Shown: positions 32,945 through 40,953 of the stretch, one piece after another
How the letters are laid out: each line of letters opens with the position of its first letter
Numbering within the stretch: the first letter of the stretch is position 1
DNA from: Rhizomonospora bruguierae
GTDB lineage: Bacteria; Actinomycetota; Actinomycetes; Mycobacteriales; Micromonosporaceae
Direction: 5' to 3'
Assembly: GCF_018397995.1 (NCBI RefSeq)
Contig: NZ_BBQH01000028.1
Span: 46,035 to 110,034 of the forward strand
Length of the DNA stretch: 64,000 nucleotides
Program-made: the position numbers and the translations under genes
The notes under the pieces: generated by a model
Seen by the model: the letters and a program-made list of their open reading frames with translations, nothing else
Told to the model about the DNA's origin: nothing
Database searches by the model: none

Positions 32945-33265
32945 GTGACCATGCCAAGGGTGCAGACCGCCGACGAGGGTATGCAGCGTGCCGCCCAGGA
33001 GTTCTCCAGCCGGGCGACGGAGTTCACCAGCCACCTGCAGAGCGTGAACGCGCACATGGCCATGCTGCAGGCCAGTTGGACCGGTACCGCCGCACAGAGT
33101 TTCAACCAGGCGATGGACAGCTGGGAGGCGGCCTTCCAGAAGGTCATCAACGAGCTCGTCACCATGCTCGACATCATGGGCGTGACCACGAAGGGCTATA
33201 CCCAGGCCGAGGACGAGGCGGCGGGGACGGCGCAGTCGTTCGTCAGCGCGCTCCCCGGCGTCTGA
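32945..33265 (+). CDS. WXG100 family type VII secretion protein (Esx-like), first of pair
   Basis: A 106-residue WXG100 protein: two helices joined by the turn SWTG (Trp45-Thr-Gly47) in the sequence LQASWTGTAAQSFNQAM. GTG 32945 has the ribosome site GGAG six bases upstream; ATG 32951 is possible but 12 bases away. Esx proteins form helical-hairpin dimers that are exported by, and needed for, ESX machines. It is the first gene of the long rightward operon and is followed 40 bases later by a second WXG100 gene, the standard paired arrangement. Confidence 0.88.
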   Translation: MTMPRVQTADEGMQRAAQEFSSRATEFTSHLQSVNAHMAMLQASWTGTAAQSFNQAMDSWEAAFQKVINELVTMLDIMGVTTKGYTQAEDEAAGTAQSFVSALPGV

Positions 33266-33305
33266 CGCGTCCGCACCCTATCGAACCGCGCAGAGAGGCC
33301 GCGAC

Positions 33306-33608
33306 ATGTCCAACTACACGTTCGATTTCCAGCAGGCCGACGCCACGTTGTACGACATGAACCAGATCAATACCCGGATCCAGACCGCGCTCGCCGACAT
33401 GGAGCGCGGCGTCGAGACCAGCCTCGCGGACTGGACCGGCGCCGCCCAGCAGCAGTACTGGGTCTCGAAGGCCGCCTGGAACGAGTCGGCGCAGCAGATG
33501 TCCGCGTACCTCGAGCAGGCCCGGTTGACCCTGTTGCAGATCTCGGACAACTACGGCACCACCGAGCAACGGCACGCCCAGATCTGGAACGACGTTCGCG
33601 GCGGCTGA
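33306..33608 (+). CDS. WXG100 family type VII secretion protein (Esx-like), second of pair
   Basis: A 100-residue WXG100 protein with ADWTGAAQQQYW as the central turn (Trp43-Thr-Gly45). The first helix contains DMNQINTRIQTALADME, and the C-terminal helix ends in TTEQRHAQIWNDVRGG. It differs clearly from the preceding Esx gene, as expected for a heterodimer rather than a recent duplication. AGAGAGG lies about six bases upstream of the ATG. A consensus YxxxD/E export signal is not obvious, though EQRHAQIWND is in the right place. Confidence 0.87.
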   Translation: MSNYTFDFQQADATLYDMNQINTRIQTALADMERGVETSLADWTGAAQQQYWVSKAAWNESAQQMSAYLEQARLTLLQISDNYGTTEQRHAQIWNDVRGG

Positions 33609-33687
33609 GCCGGCGTCAGGGCCGGCCACGACCGGCCCGCACAACCCTCGGGTACGAGACGGGCGCGAGGAATGGAGGTAGGTGGGC

Positions 33688-34272
33688 ATGGGCATTCCCG
33701 AAGAGTACGTAAAAGACAGGTTGAACCAGATCGAGCAGCAGAAGAAAGACACTCTCGGGAAGGTCAAGTGGGAGGATTTTGACAGAAACACCGAGTATAT
33801 CGAGCGGCCGGGGTCGCACTTCGAGCCGCCGTCGGGAATGCAGGAGTACGGCGGGGTTAACAACAAGAATCACGAGCTCGCCGTGAGTGTTGAGGCGCTG
33901 GAGTACTTCGCTCGCCAGATCGAGCAGATCCTCGACAAGGACATGCTGCAAGCAGCCAGGCGGAGCCTGGCCACCTTCGTCATGCGTCCGGGCAAGTTCG
34001 CGAAGGCCGAGGTGCTCCGCCAGAAGATCGCCGGGGTCAAGGCGGATGATACGGGGCTGCGGGGCGACAGTATGAAGCTGTTGCAGGCGGTGCACGACGC
34101 GCTGTACCAGATCAAGAAGAACCTCCGCGAGCTGATCACGAATTACGACAGCACCGAGGAGTTCAACAAACTGACCACCGCGCAGTTGGACGAGGTGATG
34201 GGCGCCGCCTGGGGCAAGATCGGCAGCCTCGGTCATTACGGCCAGACCGAGGGCTCGATCTCCGGTGGCTGA
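33688..34272 (+). CDS. Lysine-rich helical protein of the type VII operon, unknown function
   Basis: A 194-residue protein, mainly helical by composition and rich in Lys, Glu and Gln (DRLNQIEQQKKDTLGKVKWE; LYQIKKNLRELITNYDSTEEF). No WXG motif, signal peptide or membrane helix is seen. The first 150 bases are visibly more A-rich than neighbouring genes, hinting at a different origin. ATG 33688 has GGAGG nine bases upstream; GTG 33682 is too close. Its position right after the Esx pair is where substrate or partner proteins are often encoded, so a secreted helical substrate is possible. No family was recognised. Confidence 0.65.
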   Translation: MGIPEEYVKDRLNQIEQQKKDTLGKVKWEDFDRNTEYIERPGSHFEPPSGMQEYGGVNNKNHELAVSVEALEYFARQIEQILDKDMLQAARRSLATFVMRPGKFAKAEVLRQKIAGVKADDTGLRGDSMKLLQAVHDALYQIKKNLRELITNYDSTEEFNKLTTAQLDEVMGAAWGKIGSLGHYGQTEGSISGG

Positions 34273-34329
34273 CTATTTCGCGAGCACTCGTCGGCAGATC
34301 CCAGTCGTACCGGGTAAAGAGGTTCGCAC

Positions 34330-36585
34330 ATGAGCCAGCCTGATGAGGATGCCTGGAAGGATCCGGTAGAGAAGAATGCCACCTTCCCACCCATCACTGT
34401 GGATACGAGTGACCTCTACGACTACGTGCGGTGGGCCGGCGAGGATCGGGGCTGGCGCAAGCTGCTCGCCGCCGTCACCGGCGGTGCGGCGGTCGGCACG
34501 ATCGAAGGCATGGAACTGGCGCAGGGTCGCGTCAGCCCCGCCTCGGTGATGGAGGCCGGCGCGGCTTTCCAGCGCGCGTACGAGACGTTGAGCTGGCTGG
34601 AGATATTCGTCCGGGATTACTCCAAGGCGATCGCCGGTCCGGACCGGGCGTGGCAGGGTGACGCCGCCGACGCGTTCATCCGCAAAATGGAGACCTTCTC
34701 CGACTGGCTCGGTAAGCAGGCCGAACGGATCGCCGGCGGGGAGGGTTCGGACGGGGCGAATTCCCTACCGAACCAGCTGTACCACAGCGGTAACGTCCTG
34801 GCCTGGGCGCAGCAGACGATGCACAGCATCGATACCCAGTTCGCGGCGCTGTCGTACGCGGAGGACCCGGCCCGCAAGGGCATCGACGGCAACATCGCCA
34901 TCTCCGGCACGTGGCTGGAGAAGCCCATGGCGATGCGAATGCAGCTCGTCGTCGGGGCCGTCGCGGACCAGTACACGATGACCTACGACAAGGTGGAGGC
35001 GCCGCCGGAGCACACCCCGCCGATCACCACGCCCTCACCGCCGTCGCTGACCACACCCCCCAAGCCGTCAGTCACGACGCCGCCGTTGACCACGCCACCC
35101 GGCATCACCCCGCCGCAGCTGTCCGTCACGGCGCCGCCCCCCATGCCGACCCCGAGAATCACACCCCTCGCCACCCCGGCCCTGCCGGGTCCCCCGAACG
35201 TGACACCGCCGGCCTTCTCCCCCGGTCCCGCAGGTAACGCCCCGGGCTTCAGTCCGCCGCCGGCCTTCAGTGGTGCGCCGATCGGCGGCGGTCCGGGTGG
35301 CGGCGTACCGAATATCTCGCTGCCCCCATTCCCCGAGGCCGGTGGCCTGCCCGGCGGTGGCCTGCCCGGGTTCGAGTCCCAAGGTCCGGGCGGCGGCGCC
35401 GGTGGCGGGGCGTTCATCCCGCCGCGGCTTCCGCCGCCTCCCAGCGGTGGCAACGCGGCTGGCGGCGGCCAGAACCGGTCGACCGCCGGCCACATTGAGC
35501 CAGTCGCCCTGCCGGCGCCCGGCGCCGGTGGTGGCTTTGGCGCCGGCGCGACCACACCCGGTCTGCCTGGGTCGGGTCTGGGTCTTCCGGCCGGGGGAAT
35601 TCCCGGCCTGGGCGGCGGCGGTATGCCGTTTGCGCCGGGCGGGGCCGGCGGTGGTGCACCCGGTGGTTCGGGTGCTGGTGTTCCGGAGCCGCCGGATGCC
35701 AACGGGTTGCTGGGTGGCGAGCAGGACGAGTGGGCGCCGGCCGGGTCCGATGGTGTGGATCCGCCGCAGGGTGGGGCGTTGCCGGGCGGCACCGGACTCG
35801 GCATGCCGGGTGGTTCGCCGGTTGGCGGCATGCCGTTTGCGCCGGGCGGGGCCGGCGGCGGTGCGCCCGGTGGACCCGGTGCGAGCGCCCCTGACCCGCC
35901 CGACGCCAATGGTCTGGTCATCGGCGGTGCCGAGGACTGGCAGTCCGGTGGGGCGGACGGCAGCGGCGACCCGGATGCGCCGTACGGCGTCCCCGCCGGC
36001 GGCATCGGCTTGGACGAGCCGCTGCCCGAGTCGACCGATGGCCGCCAGCCCGATGGCGGCGAGCCGGACGGCATCCGGCTGGCCGACGACCCGTCGCCCC
36101 CGGTGGCACCCCTCGCCGGCTCGGCCTACGGGGTCTCCGTACCCGGGATTGATCCGGACGCGCCGCAGCCGCTCACGGCGCCGCCCGCAGACGCGCCGCC
36201 CGCAGACGCGCCGCCCGCAGACGCGCCGCAGCCGCTCACGGTAGCCGCAGGCGCACCGCCGCTCGCGGTGGCGGCGGTCGTGCCGGGTCGGCCGGCGAAC
36301 GACGCCGGGGAGGGTGCGGACGCGCGGCGTTCGGAGTCCGCCGAGCTGCTGGCGGAGGAGGTCGAGACCTGGTCCGCAGGCGCCGCCGGGGGCGAGTCGG
36401 CGGCGGGCGACGACCGCGTGCCGGTGGTCCGGCCCAGCGACGGCGATGACGACATGGCCGGCTGGGACGACATCGCCGGTTCCTGGTGGCTCAGCGATGA
36501 GCACGAACCGCACGACCAGCCGAACGGCGACCAACAGGGCGGCGACCAACAGGGCGACCGGCAAGGGAGGCTGACCGATGCCTGA
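34330..36585 (+). CDS. WXG-domain protein with long Pro/Gly-rich tail (PPE-like in layout)
   Basis: A 751-residue protein. The first 220 residues are helical, with a WxG turn (AWQGDAADAF, Trp108-Gly110) typical of WXG100-like domains. The rest is low-complexity: Pro/Thr-rich (TTPPKPSVTTPPLTTPPG), then Pro/Gly-rich, then acidic. A block containing MPFAPGGAGGGAPGG and PPDANGL occurs twice. The last 30 residues are rich in Asp, Gln and Asn (NGDQQGGDQQGDRQG). The layout suggests a type VII substrate or envelope-spanning accessory. Its stop overlaps the next start by eight bases. The domain plan resembles PPE/Esp-type substrates, but it is not a true PPE protein. Confidence 0.7.
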   Translation: MSQPDEDAWKDPVEKNATFPPITVDTSDLYDYVRWAGEDRGWRKLLAAVTGGAAVGTIEGMELAQGRVSPASVMEAGAAFQRAYETLSWLEIFVRDYSKAIAGPDRAWQGDAADAFIRKMETFSDWLGKQAERIAGGEGSDGANSLPNQLYHSGNVLAWAQQTMHSIDTQFAALSYAEDPARKGIDGNIAISGTWLEKPMAMRMQLVVGAVADQYTMTYDKVEAPPEHTPPITTPSPPSLTTPPKPSVTTPPLTTPPGITPPQLSVTAPPPMPTPRITPLATPALPGPPNVTPPAFSPGPAGNAPGFSPPPAFSGAPIGGGPGGGVPNISLPPFPEAGGLPGGGLPGFESQGPGGGAGGGAFIPPRLPPPPSGGNAAGGGQNRSTAGHIEPVALPAPGAGGGFGAGATTPGLPGSGLGLPAGGIPGLGGGGMPFAPGGAGGGAPGGSGAGVPEPPDANGLLGGEQDEWAPAGSDGVDPPQGGALPGGTGLGMPGGSPVGGMPFAPGGAGGGAPGGPGASAPDPPDANGLVIGGAEDWQSGGADGSGDPDAPYGVPAGGIGLDEPLPESTDGRQPDGGEPDGIRLADDPSPPVAPLAGSAYGVSVPGIDPDAPQPLTAPPADAPPADAPPADAPQPLTVAAGAPPLAVAAVVPGRPANDAGEGADARRSESAELLAEEVETWSAGAAGGESAAGDDRVPVVRPSDGDDDMAGWDDIAGSWWLSDEHEPHDQPNGDQQGGDQQGDRQGRLTDA
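35617..35923 (+). repeat. Two 100-bp direct repeats in the WXG-tail gene
   Basis: Units at 35617-35716 and 35824-35923 (period 207 bp) encode near-identical peptides beginning GGMPFAPGGAGGGAPGG and ending PPDANGL. They show a recent internal duplication in the low-complexity tail. Confidence 0.75.
36157..36240 (+). repeat. 15-bp triplicate flanked by a 21-bp direct repeat
   Basis: GCGCCGCCCGCAGAC occurs three times in tandem from 36178 (peptide APPAD). The block is flanked by identical 21-mers GACGCGCCGCAGCCGCTCACG at 36157 and 36220. It is a slippage-prone tract inside the same gene. Confidence 0.75.
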
Positions 36586-36949
36586 GAACGCGGAGCGGCC
36601 GATCCCGGGCCGGCCGGTATGGCGGCGCCCGCCGAACGCCGGCCGGACCGCGGACAGCGACATCGTCCCGGTCTGTAGCGGCGTCGTGGTCAGCGCCGAG
36701 CAGGAGGACGAGCGGACGCGGGAGCCGCACCGCCGGGCGGGGCAGGACCCGGAGGCCGAGCGCGAAGCCGCTGAGGCGCGGGAGGCCGCCCGGCATCCGT
36801 CGCACCACCGCCAGCCGTCGCCGGACGAGAAGGAGGATGCGGACGCGGCCGCCGAGCGGTGGCGCAACGACCGGTACGCGGTGAAGCTGCTTCGCCAGGA
36901 CGACTCCGTCTGGGCGGGCGGGGACGCGGCCCCGGGGACGCTCGGATGA
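36578..36949 (+). CDS. Small charged hypothetical protein of the type VII operon
   Basis: A 123-residue, very hydrophilic protein. Residues 45-90 are a mix of Arg, Glu, His and Ala (RRAGQDPEAEREAAEAREAA), probably disordered or coiled. The end contains a more regular segment (RWRNDRYAVKLLRQDDSVWAG). It overlaps the preceding gene by eight bases and the EccC gene by four, so translation is coupled on both sides. Tight coupling to EccC suggests a small cytosolic adaptor, but no homologue was recognised. Confidence 0.55.
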   Translation: MPENAERPIPGRPVWRRPPNAGRTADSDIVPVCSGVVVSAEQEDERTREPHRRAGQDPEAEREAAEAREAARHPSHHRQPSPDEKEDADAAAERWRNDRYAVKLLRQDDSVWAGGDAAPGTLG

Positions 36950-39900
36950 GCACGGTCACCATCAAGCGACCGCCCCGCGCCGCCGGGCCGGAGGCCCCCG
37001 GCGGTGCGGGGGAGCTTCAGGAACCACCGCTGATGGCGGAGGAGGCGCCGCTCGATTTCCGGTCGTTCGCGATGATCGCACCGATGGGCCTCGGCATGGG
37101 CGCGATGCTGGCCATGTTCGGGCTCTACAGCCGGGCACCGATCATGTATGTGATGGGTGGCGCGATGGGTGGCGGCATGCTGCTCATGGGGGCCATGCAG
37201 ATCGGCCGGGCCGCCTCGGAGCGCAAGCGCAAGATGCGCGGTGAGCGCCGCGACTTTCTCCGGTACATCGCGCAGCTACGCAGGCAGGCCCGGCGGGCCG
37301 CGGACGAGCAGCGGCAGTTCGTGCTCTGGAACAATCCGCAGCCGGAGTGGCTGTGGTCGGTCGCGATGAGCAGCCGGTTGTGGGAACGCCGGCCCAGCCA
37401 CGAGGACTTCGGCCGGGTCCGGATCGGGCTCGGCCGGCAGAACGCGATGCTGCGTTTCACGCCCCCGACGACCAAGCCGATCGAGGATCTGGAGCCGCTG
37501 GCGTCGATCTCGCTGCGCCGCTTCTCCGAGGCGTACCGGACCGTCTCCGGCATCCCGACGGCGGTGGGGCTGCGCAGCTTCACCAGCATCGAGTTCGAGG
37601 GCGCGGCCGATTCCGCCATCGACCTGGCCCGGGCGATGGTCGCGCAGTTGGTGACCTTCCACGGCCCCGACGAGCTGCGGGTCGCCGTGGTCGCGGCCGA
37701 GGTGCACCGCGACCCGTGGGAGTGGATCAAATGGCTGCCGCACAACGCGCACCCGACGGCGCTCGACGCGGCCGGCCCGGTACGCCTGTTCGCCGACAGC
37801 CACGACGAGCTGATGGAGCTGCTCGGCCTCACCGTCTCCGACCGGGGCGACCACGACCGGGCCGCCGTACCGTCCACCACCGAGCCGCTGATCGTCATCA
37901 TCGCCCACCTGGTCGATCTGCCGGAGAGTTCGCGGCTGCTCGGCGCGGGACTGCGCAATGTCGTGCTGCTGGACCTCACCGGTGCGATGCCGGGTGGCCC
38001 GAAGGTACTGCGCCTGACCGTCGAGGGCGACGAGGTGCGGTACCCGGCCGGCGACACGGTCGGGTCGGCGGTACCCGACCGGCTCACCGGCATCCAGGCG
38101 ACGGCGCTGGCCCGGATCATCGCGCCGAAGCGGACCAGCGGCGTCCTCGATGTCGTCGACGAACCCCTGGAAAACAGCTTCGAGCTCACCACACTGCTGG
38201 GCATCCGCGACGCGTACACGTTCGACGTGGCGGCGCTGCACCGGACCAGGACCGCGCAACGGAACCGGCTCACCGTCCCGATCGGGGTCACCGAGGACGG
38301 TGAGGTCATCGAGCTGGATCTCAAGGAGTCGGCGCAGGGCGGCATGGGACCGCACGGCCTGGTCATCGGCGCCACCGGCTCCGGCAAGAGTGAGTTGCTC
38401 CGTACGCTGGTGATGGCGCTGGCCGCCACGCACTCCTCGGAGATCCTGAACCTGGTGCTGGTCGACTTCAAGGGCGGCGCCACGTTCCTGGGCATGGAGA
38501 AGCTGCCCCACACCTCGGCGGTCATCACGAACCTCGCGGACGAGTTGCCGCTGGTCGACCGGATGCAGGACGCGCTCAACGGCGAGCTGACCCGGCGCCA
38601 GGAGTTGCTGCGCGCCAGCGGGTACCCGTCGCTGTTCGACTACGAAAAGGCGCGGGCGGCCGGCGCGCAGCTCGTGCCGTTCCCGGTGCTGCTCATCGTG
38701 GTGGACGAGTTCAGCGAGCTGCTCTCCAGCAAGAGCGAGTTCATGGACCTGTTCGTGTCGATCGGGCGGCTGGGGCGCAGCCTCGGCGTACACCTGCTGC
38801 TCGCGTCCCAGCGTTTGGACGAGGGCCGGATCAACCGCGTCGAGGGGCACCTGTCGTACCGGGTCGCGCTGCGCACGTTCTCCTCGATGGAGTCGCGGTC
38901 GGTCATCGGCGTGGGTAAGGCGTACGAGCTGCCGCCGGAGCCCGGTAACGGCTACCTGAGGGTCGATACGACCAACCTGCTGCGGTTCAAGGCCGCGTAC
39001 GTCTCGGGGCCGTACACCGGCTCCAGGCCGACCGGCGGCGGCGAAGATGACGACGCGATGGACGCCAGTGAGGTCGTTCCATTCACCACCCGGCAGGTCG
39101 CGCTCCGCCGCGACCCGGCCCGGAGCCGCCCGGTCGAGCTGCCGCCGGATTCCGGGCCGGAGCCGGCGAACGCGGCTGGGCCGAGCCTGGTCGAGGTGCT
39201 GTTCGATCGGCTGGCGGGCTCCGGCCCGCCGGCCCGTCAGGTTTGGCTGCCACCGCTGTCCACCCCGCCGACGCTCGACTCGCTGCTGCCCAGCGTGATC
39301 CCGGACCCGGTACGCGGCATGACCGTCGAGGATCCGGGCGGCCAGGGCCGGCTGCGGGTACCGATCGGCGTCGTCGACCGGCCCGCCGAACAGCTGCGTG
39401 AGCTGCTCGTCGTGGACCTCGCGGGGGCGGAGGGGCACGTGGGGATCGCGGGGGCGCCGCAGAGTGGCAAGTCCACGCTGCTGCGGTCGCTGATTCTCGG
39501 CCTGGCCCTGACCAACACGCCGGCTGAGGCGCAGTTCTACGGCCTCGACTTCGGTGGTGGTGGCCTCGCGTCGCTCGGCGGTCTGCCGCACGTCGGCTCG
39601 ATCGCCACGCGCCTGGAGCGCGACCGGGTGGTGCGGACCATCGAGGAGATCCGGCAGGTGATGGAGCGCCGGGAGACCGAGTTCGCCAACCGTGGCCTGG
39701 ACTCGATGAGCGCCTACCTGGCCGCCCGGGCACGCGGGGAGATCGAGGACCCGTTCGGCCATGTCTTCCTGGTCGTCGACGGCTGGTACACGATGAAGCA
39801 GGACTTCCAGGACCTGGACGCGAAGTTCCAGGAGATCGCCGCGCGGGGCCTGTCCTTCGGCGTGCACGTCATCGTCTCGGCGACCCGGTGGTCGGAGCTG

Positions 39901-40953
39901 CGGACCTGGCTGCGGGATCTGCTGGGTACCCGGCTGGAGCTGCGGCTGGGCGACTCGATGGAGTCCGACGTCGGCTCCCGCAGGGCCGCGACCGTACCGA
40001 ACCAGCCCGGCCGCGGTCTGACCAGCGAGGGCCTGCACTTCCTGGGCGCACTGCCGCGGATGGACGGTGACGCGCGGACCGACGACCTGGCGGAGGCGAC
40101 CAAGTCCGTCACCGAGGAGCTCAACACGTTCTGGCCGGGCCCGGCCGCCCCGGCGGTCCGGATGCTCCCCGCGTACCTGCTGGCCGACCAGCTTCCGGAG
40201 CCGGAACCGGAGTGCAGGGTCTGCCTGGGCCAGGACGAGCAGCGCCTCGCCCCGGTCTGGCACGACTTCATGGCCACCCCACACCTGCTGGTCTTCGGGG
40301 ACAACGAGACCGGCAAGTCCAACGCGCTGCGGCTGGTGCTGCGGGCCATCGCCGGCCGGTACGGCCCGGAACAGGCGAAGGTCGTCCTCGGTGACAGCCG
40401 GCGTGACCTGGACACCGCCATCCCGGCCGAGTACCAGGTGGGCTTCGCCTTTACCGGGGACCAGATGTTCGAGCTCGCCGGACAGACCTCGGTCTCGATG
40501 AGTCGGCGGCTGCCCGGCGCGGAGATCTCCTCCGAGCGGATGCGCCGGCGCGACTGGTGGGCGGGCCCGGAGCTGTTCGTCATCGTGGACGACTACGACC
40601 TGATGACGAAGGGCATCGGCGGCGGTTCGACGCTGGAGCCGCTGCTGCCGCTGCTCGCCCAGGCTATCTACATCGGACTGCACGTGGTCGTCGCGCGCAG
40701 CACCTCGGGCGCGATGCGGGCGATGATGGACCCGGTCATCCGCCGGATGTGGGAGCTCGGTACCCCGGCGACGCTGCTGTCGTACCCGAAGGAAGAGGGC
40801 CGGTTTCTCGGCGAGGCGGCACCGCGCCGGTTGCCGCCCGGTCGGGCCCAGCTCGTCACCCGCCGTGGGGTGCGGCTGATGCAGACCGGCTACGTCGCGA
40901 ACGGGCCCGCGAACGCCATGACCGCCGGCTCGGGAAGGAGGGCCGACTCGTGA
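36946..40953 (+). CDS. eccC: Type VII secretion ATPase EccC (FtsK/SpoIIIE type)
   Basis: A 1335-residue motor protein. Two membrane segments occupy about residues 40-90 (MIAPMGLGMGAMLAMFGLYS; YVMGGAMGGGMLLMGAMQ), then a linker region and three FtsK/SpoIIIE ATPase domains. Walker A motifs are GATGSGKSELL (about 474), GAPQSGKSTLL (about 835) and GDNETGKSNAL (about 1117). Walker B motifs are LIVVDEFSELL, FLVVDGWYTM and FVIVDDYDLM. All three P-loop lysines are kept, but only the first domain has the full DE Walker B, as in studied EccC proteins. It is a single polypeptide, not split into EccCa and EccCb. ATG 36946 overlaps the upstream stop (ATGA). Confidence 0.95.
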   Translation: MSTVTIKRPPRAAGPEAPGGAGELQEPPLMAEEAPLDFRSFAMIAPMGLGMGAMLAMFGLYSRAPIMYVMGGAMGGGMLLMGAMQIGRAASERKRKMRGERRDFLRYIAQLRRQARRAADEQRQFVLWNNPQPEWLWSVAMSSRLWERRPSHEDFGRVRIGLGRQNAMLRFTPPTTKPIEDLEPLASISLRRFSEAYRTVSGIPTAVGLRSFTSIEFEGAADSAIDLARAMVAQLVTFHGPDELRVAVVAAEVHRDPWEWIKWLPHNAHPTALDAAGPVRLFADSHDELMELLGLTVSDRGDHDRAAVPSTTEPLIVIIAHLVDLPESSRLLGAGLRNVVLLDLTGAMPGGPKVLRLTVEGDEVRYPAGDTVGSAVPDRLTGIQATALARIIAPKRTSGVLDVVDEPLENSFELTTLLGIRDAYTFDVAALHRTRTAQRNRLTVPIGVTEDGEVIELDLKESAQGGMGPHGLVIGATGSGKSELLRTLVMALAATHSSEILNLVLVDFKGGATFLGMEKLPHTSAVITNLADELPLVDRMQDALNGELTRRQELLRASGYPSLFDYEKARAAGAQLVPFPVLLIVVDEFSELLSSKSEFMDLFVSIGRLGRSLGVHLLLASQRLDEGRINRVEGHLSYRVALRTFSSMESRSVIGVGKAYELPPEPGNGYLRVDTTNLLRFKAAYVSGPYTGSRPTGGGEDDDAMDASEVVPFTTRQVALRRDPARSRPVELPPDSGPEPANAAGPSLVEVLFDRLAGSGPPARQVWLPPLSTPPTLDSLLPSVIPDPVRGMTVEDPGGQGRLRVPIGVVDRPAEQLRELLVVDLAGAEGHVGIAGAPQSGKSTLLRSLILGLALTNTPAEAQFYGLDFGGGGLASLGGLPHVGSIATRLERDRVVRTIEEIRQVMERRETEFANRGLDSMSAYLAARARGEIEDPFGHVFLVVDGWYTMKQDFQDLDAKFQEIAARGLSFGVHVIVSATRWSELRTWLRDLLGTRLELRLGDSMESDVGSRRAATVPNQPGRGLTSEGLHFLGALPRMDGDARTDDLAEATKSVTEELNTFWPGPAAPAVRMLPAYLLADQLPEPEPECRVCLGQDEQRLAPVWHDFMATPHLLVFGDNETGKSNALRLVLRAIAGRYGPEQAKVVLGDSRRDLDTAIPAEYQVGFAFTGDQMFELAGQTSVSMSRRLPGAEISSERMRRRDWWAGPELFVIVDDYDLMTKGIGGGSTLEPLLPLLAQAIYIGLHVVVARSTSGAMRAMMDPVIRRMWELGTPATLLSYPKEEGRFLGEAAPRRLPPGRAQLVTRRGVRLMQTGYVANGPANAMTAGSGRRADS

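Noticed and set aside
34330..36585. Calling the WXG-tail protein a true PPE or FHA-type protein
   Set aside because: It lacks the N-terminal PPE tripeptide and any FHA motif; only the overall layout is similar.
37276..40683. 1135-codon open frame on the minus strand
   Set aside because: Shadow of eccC; rich in His, Arg and Gln without a fold.
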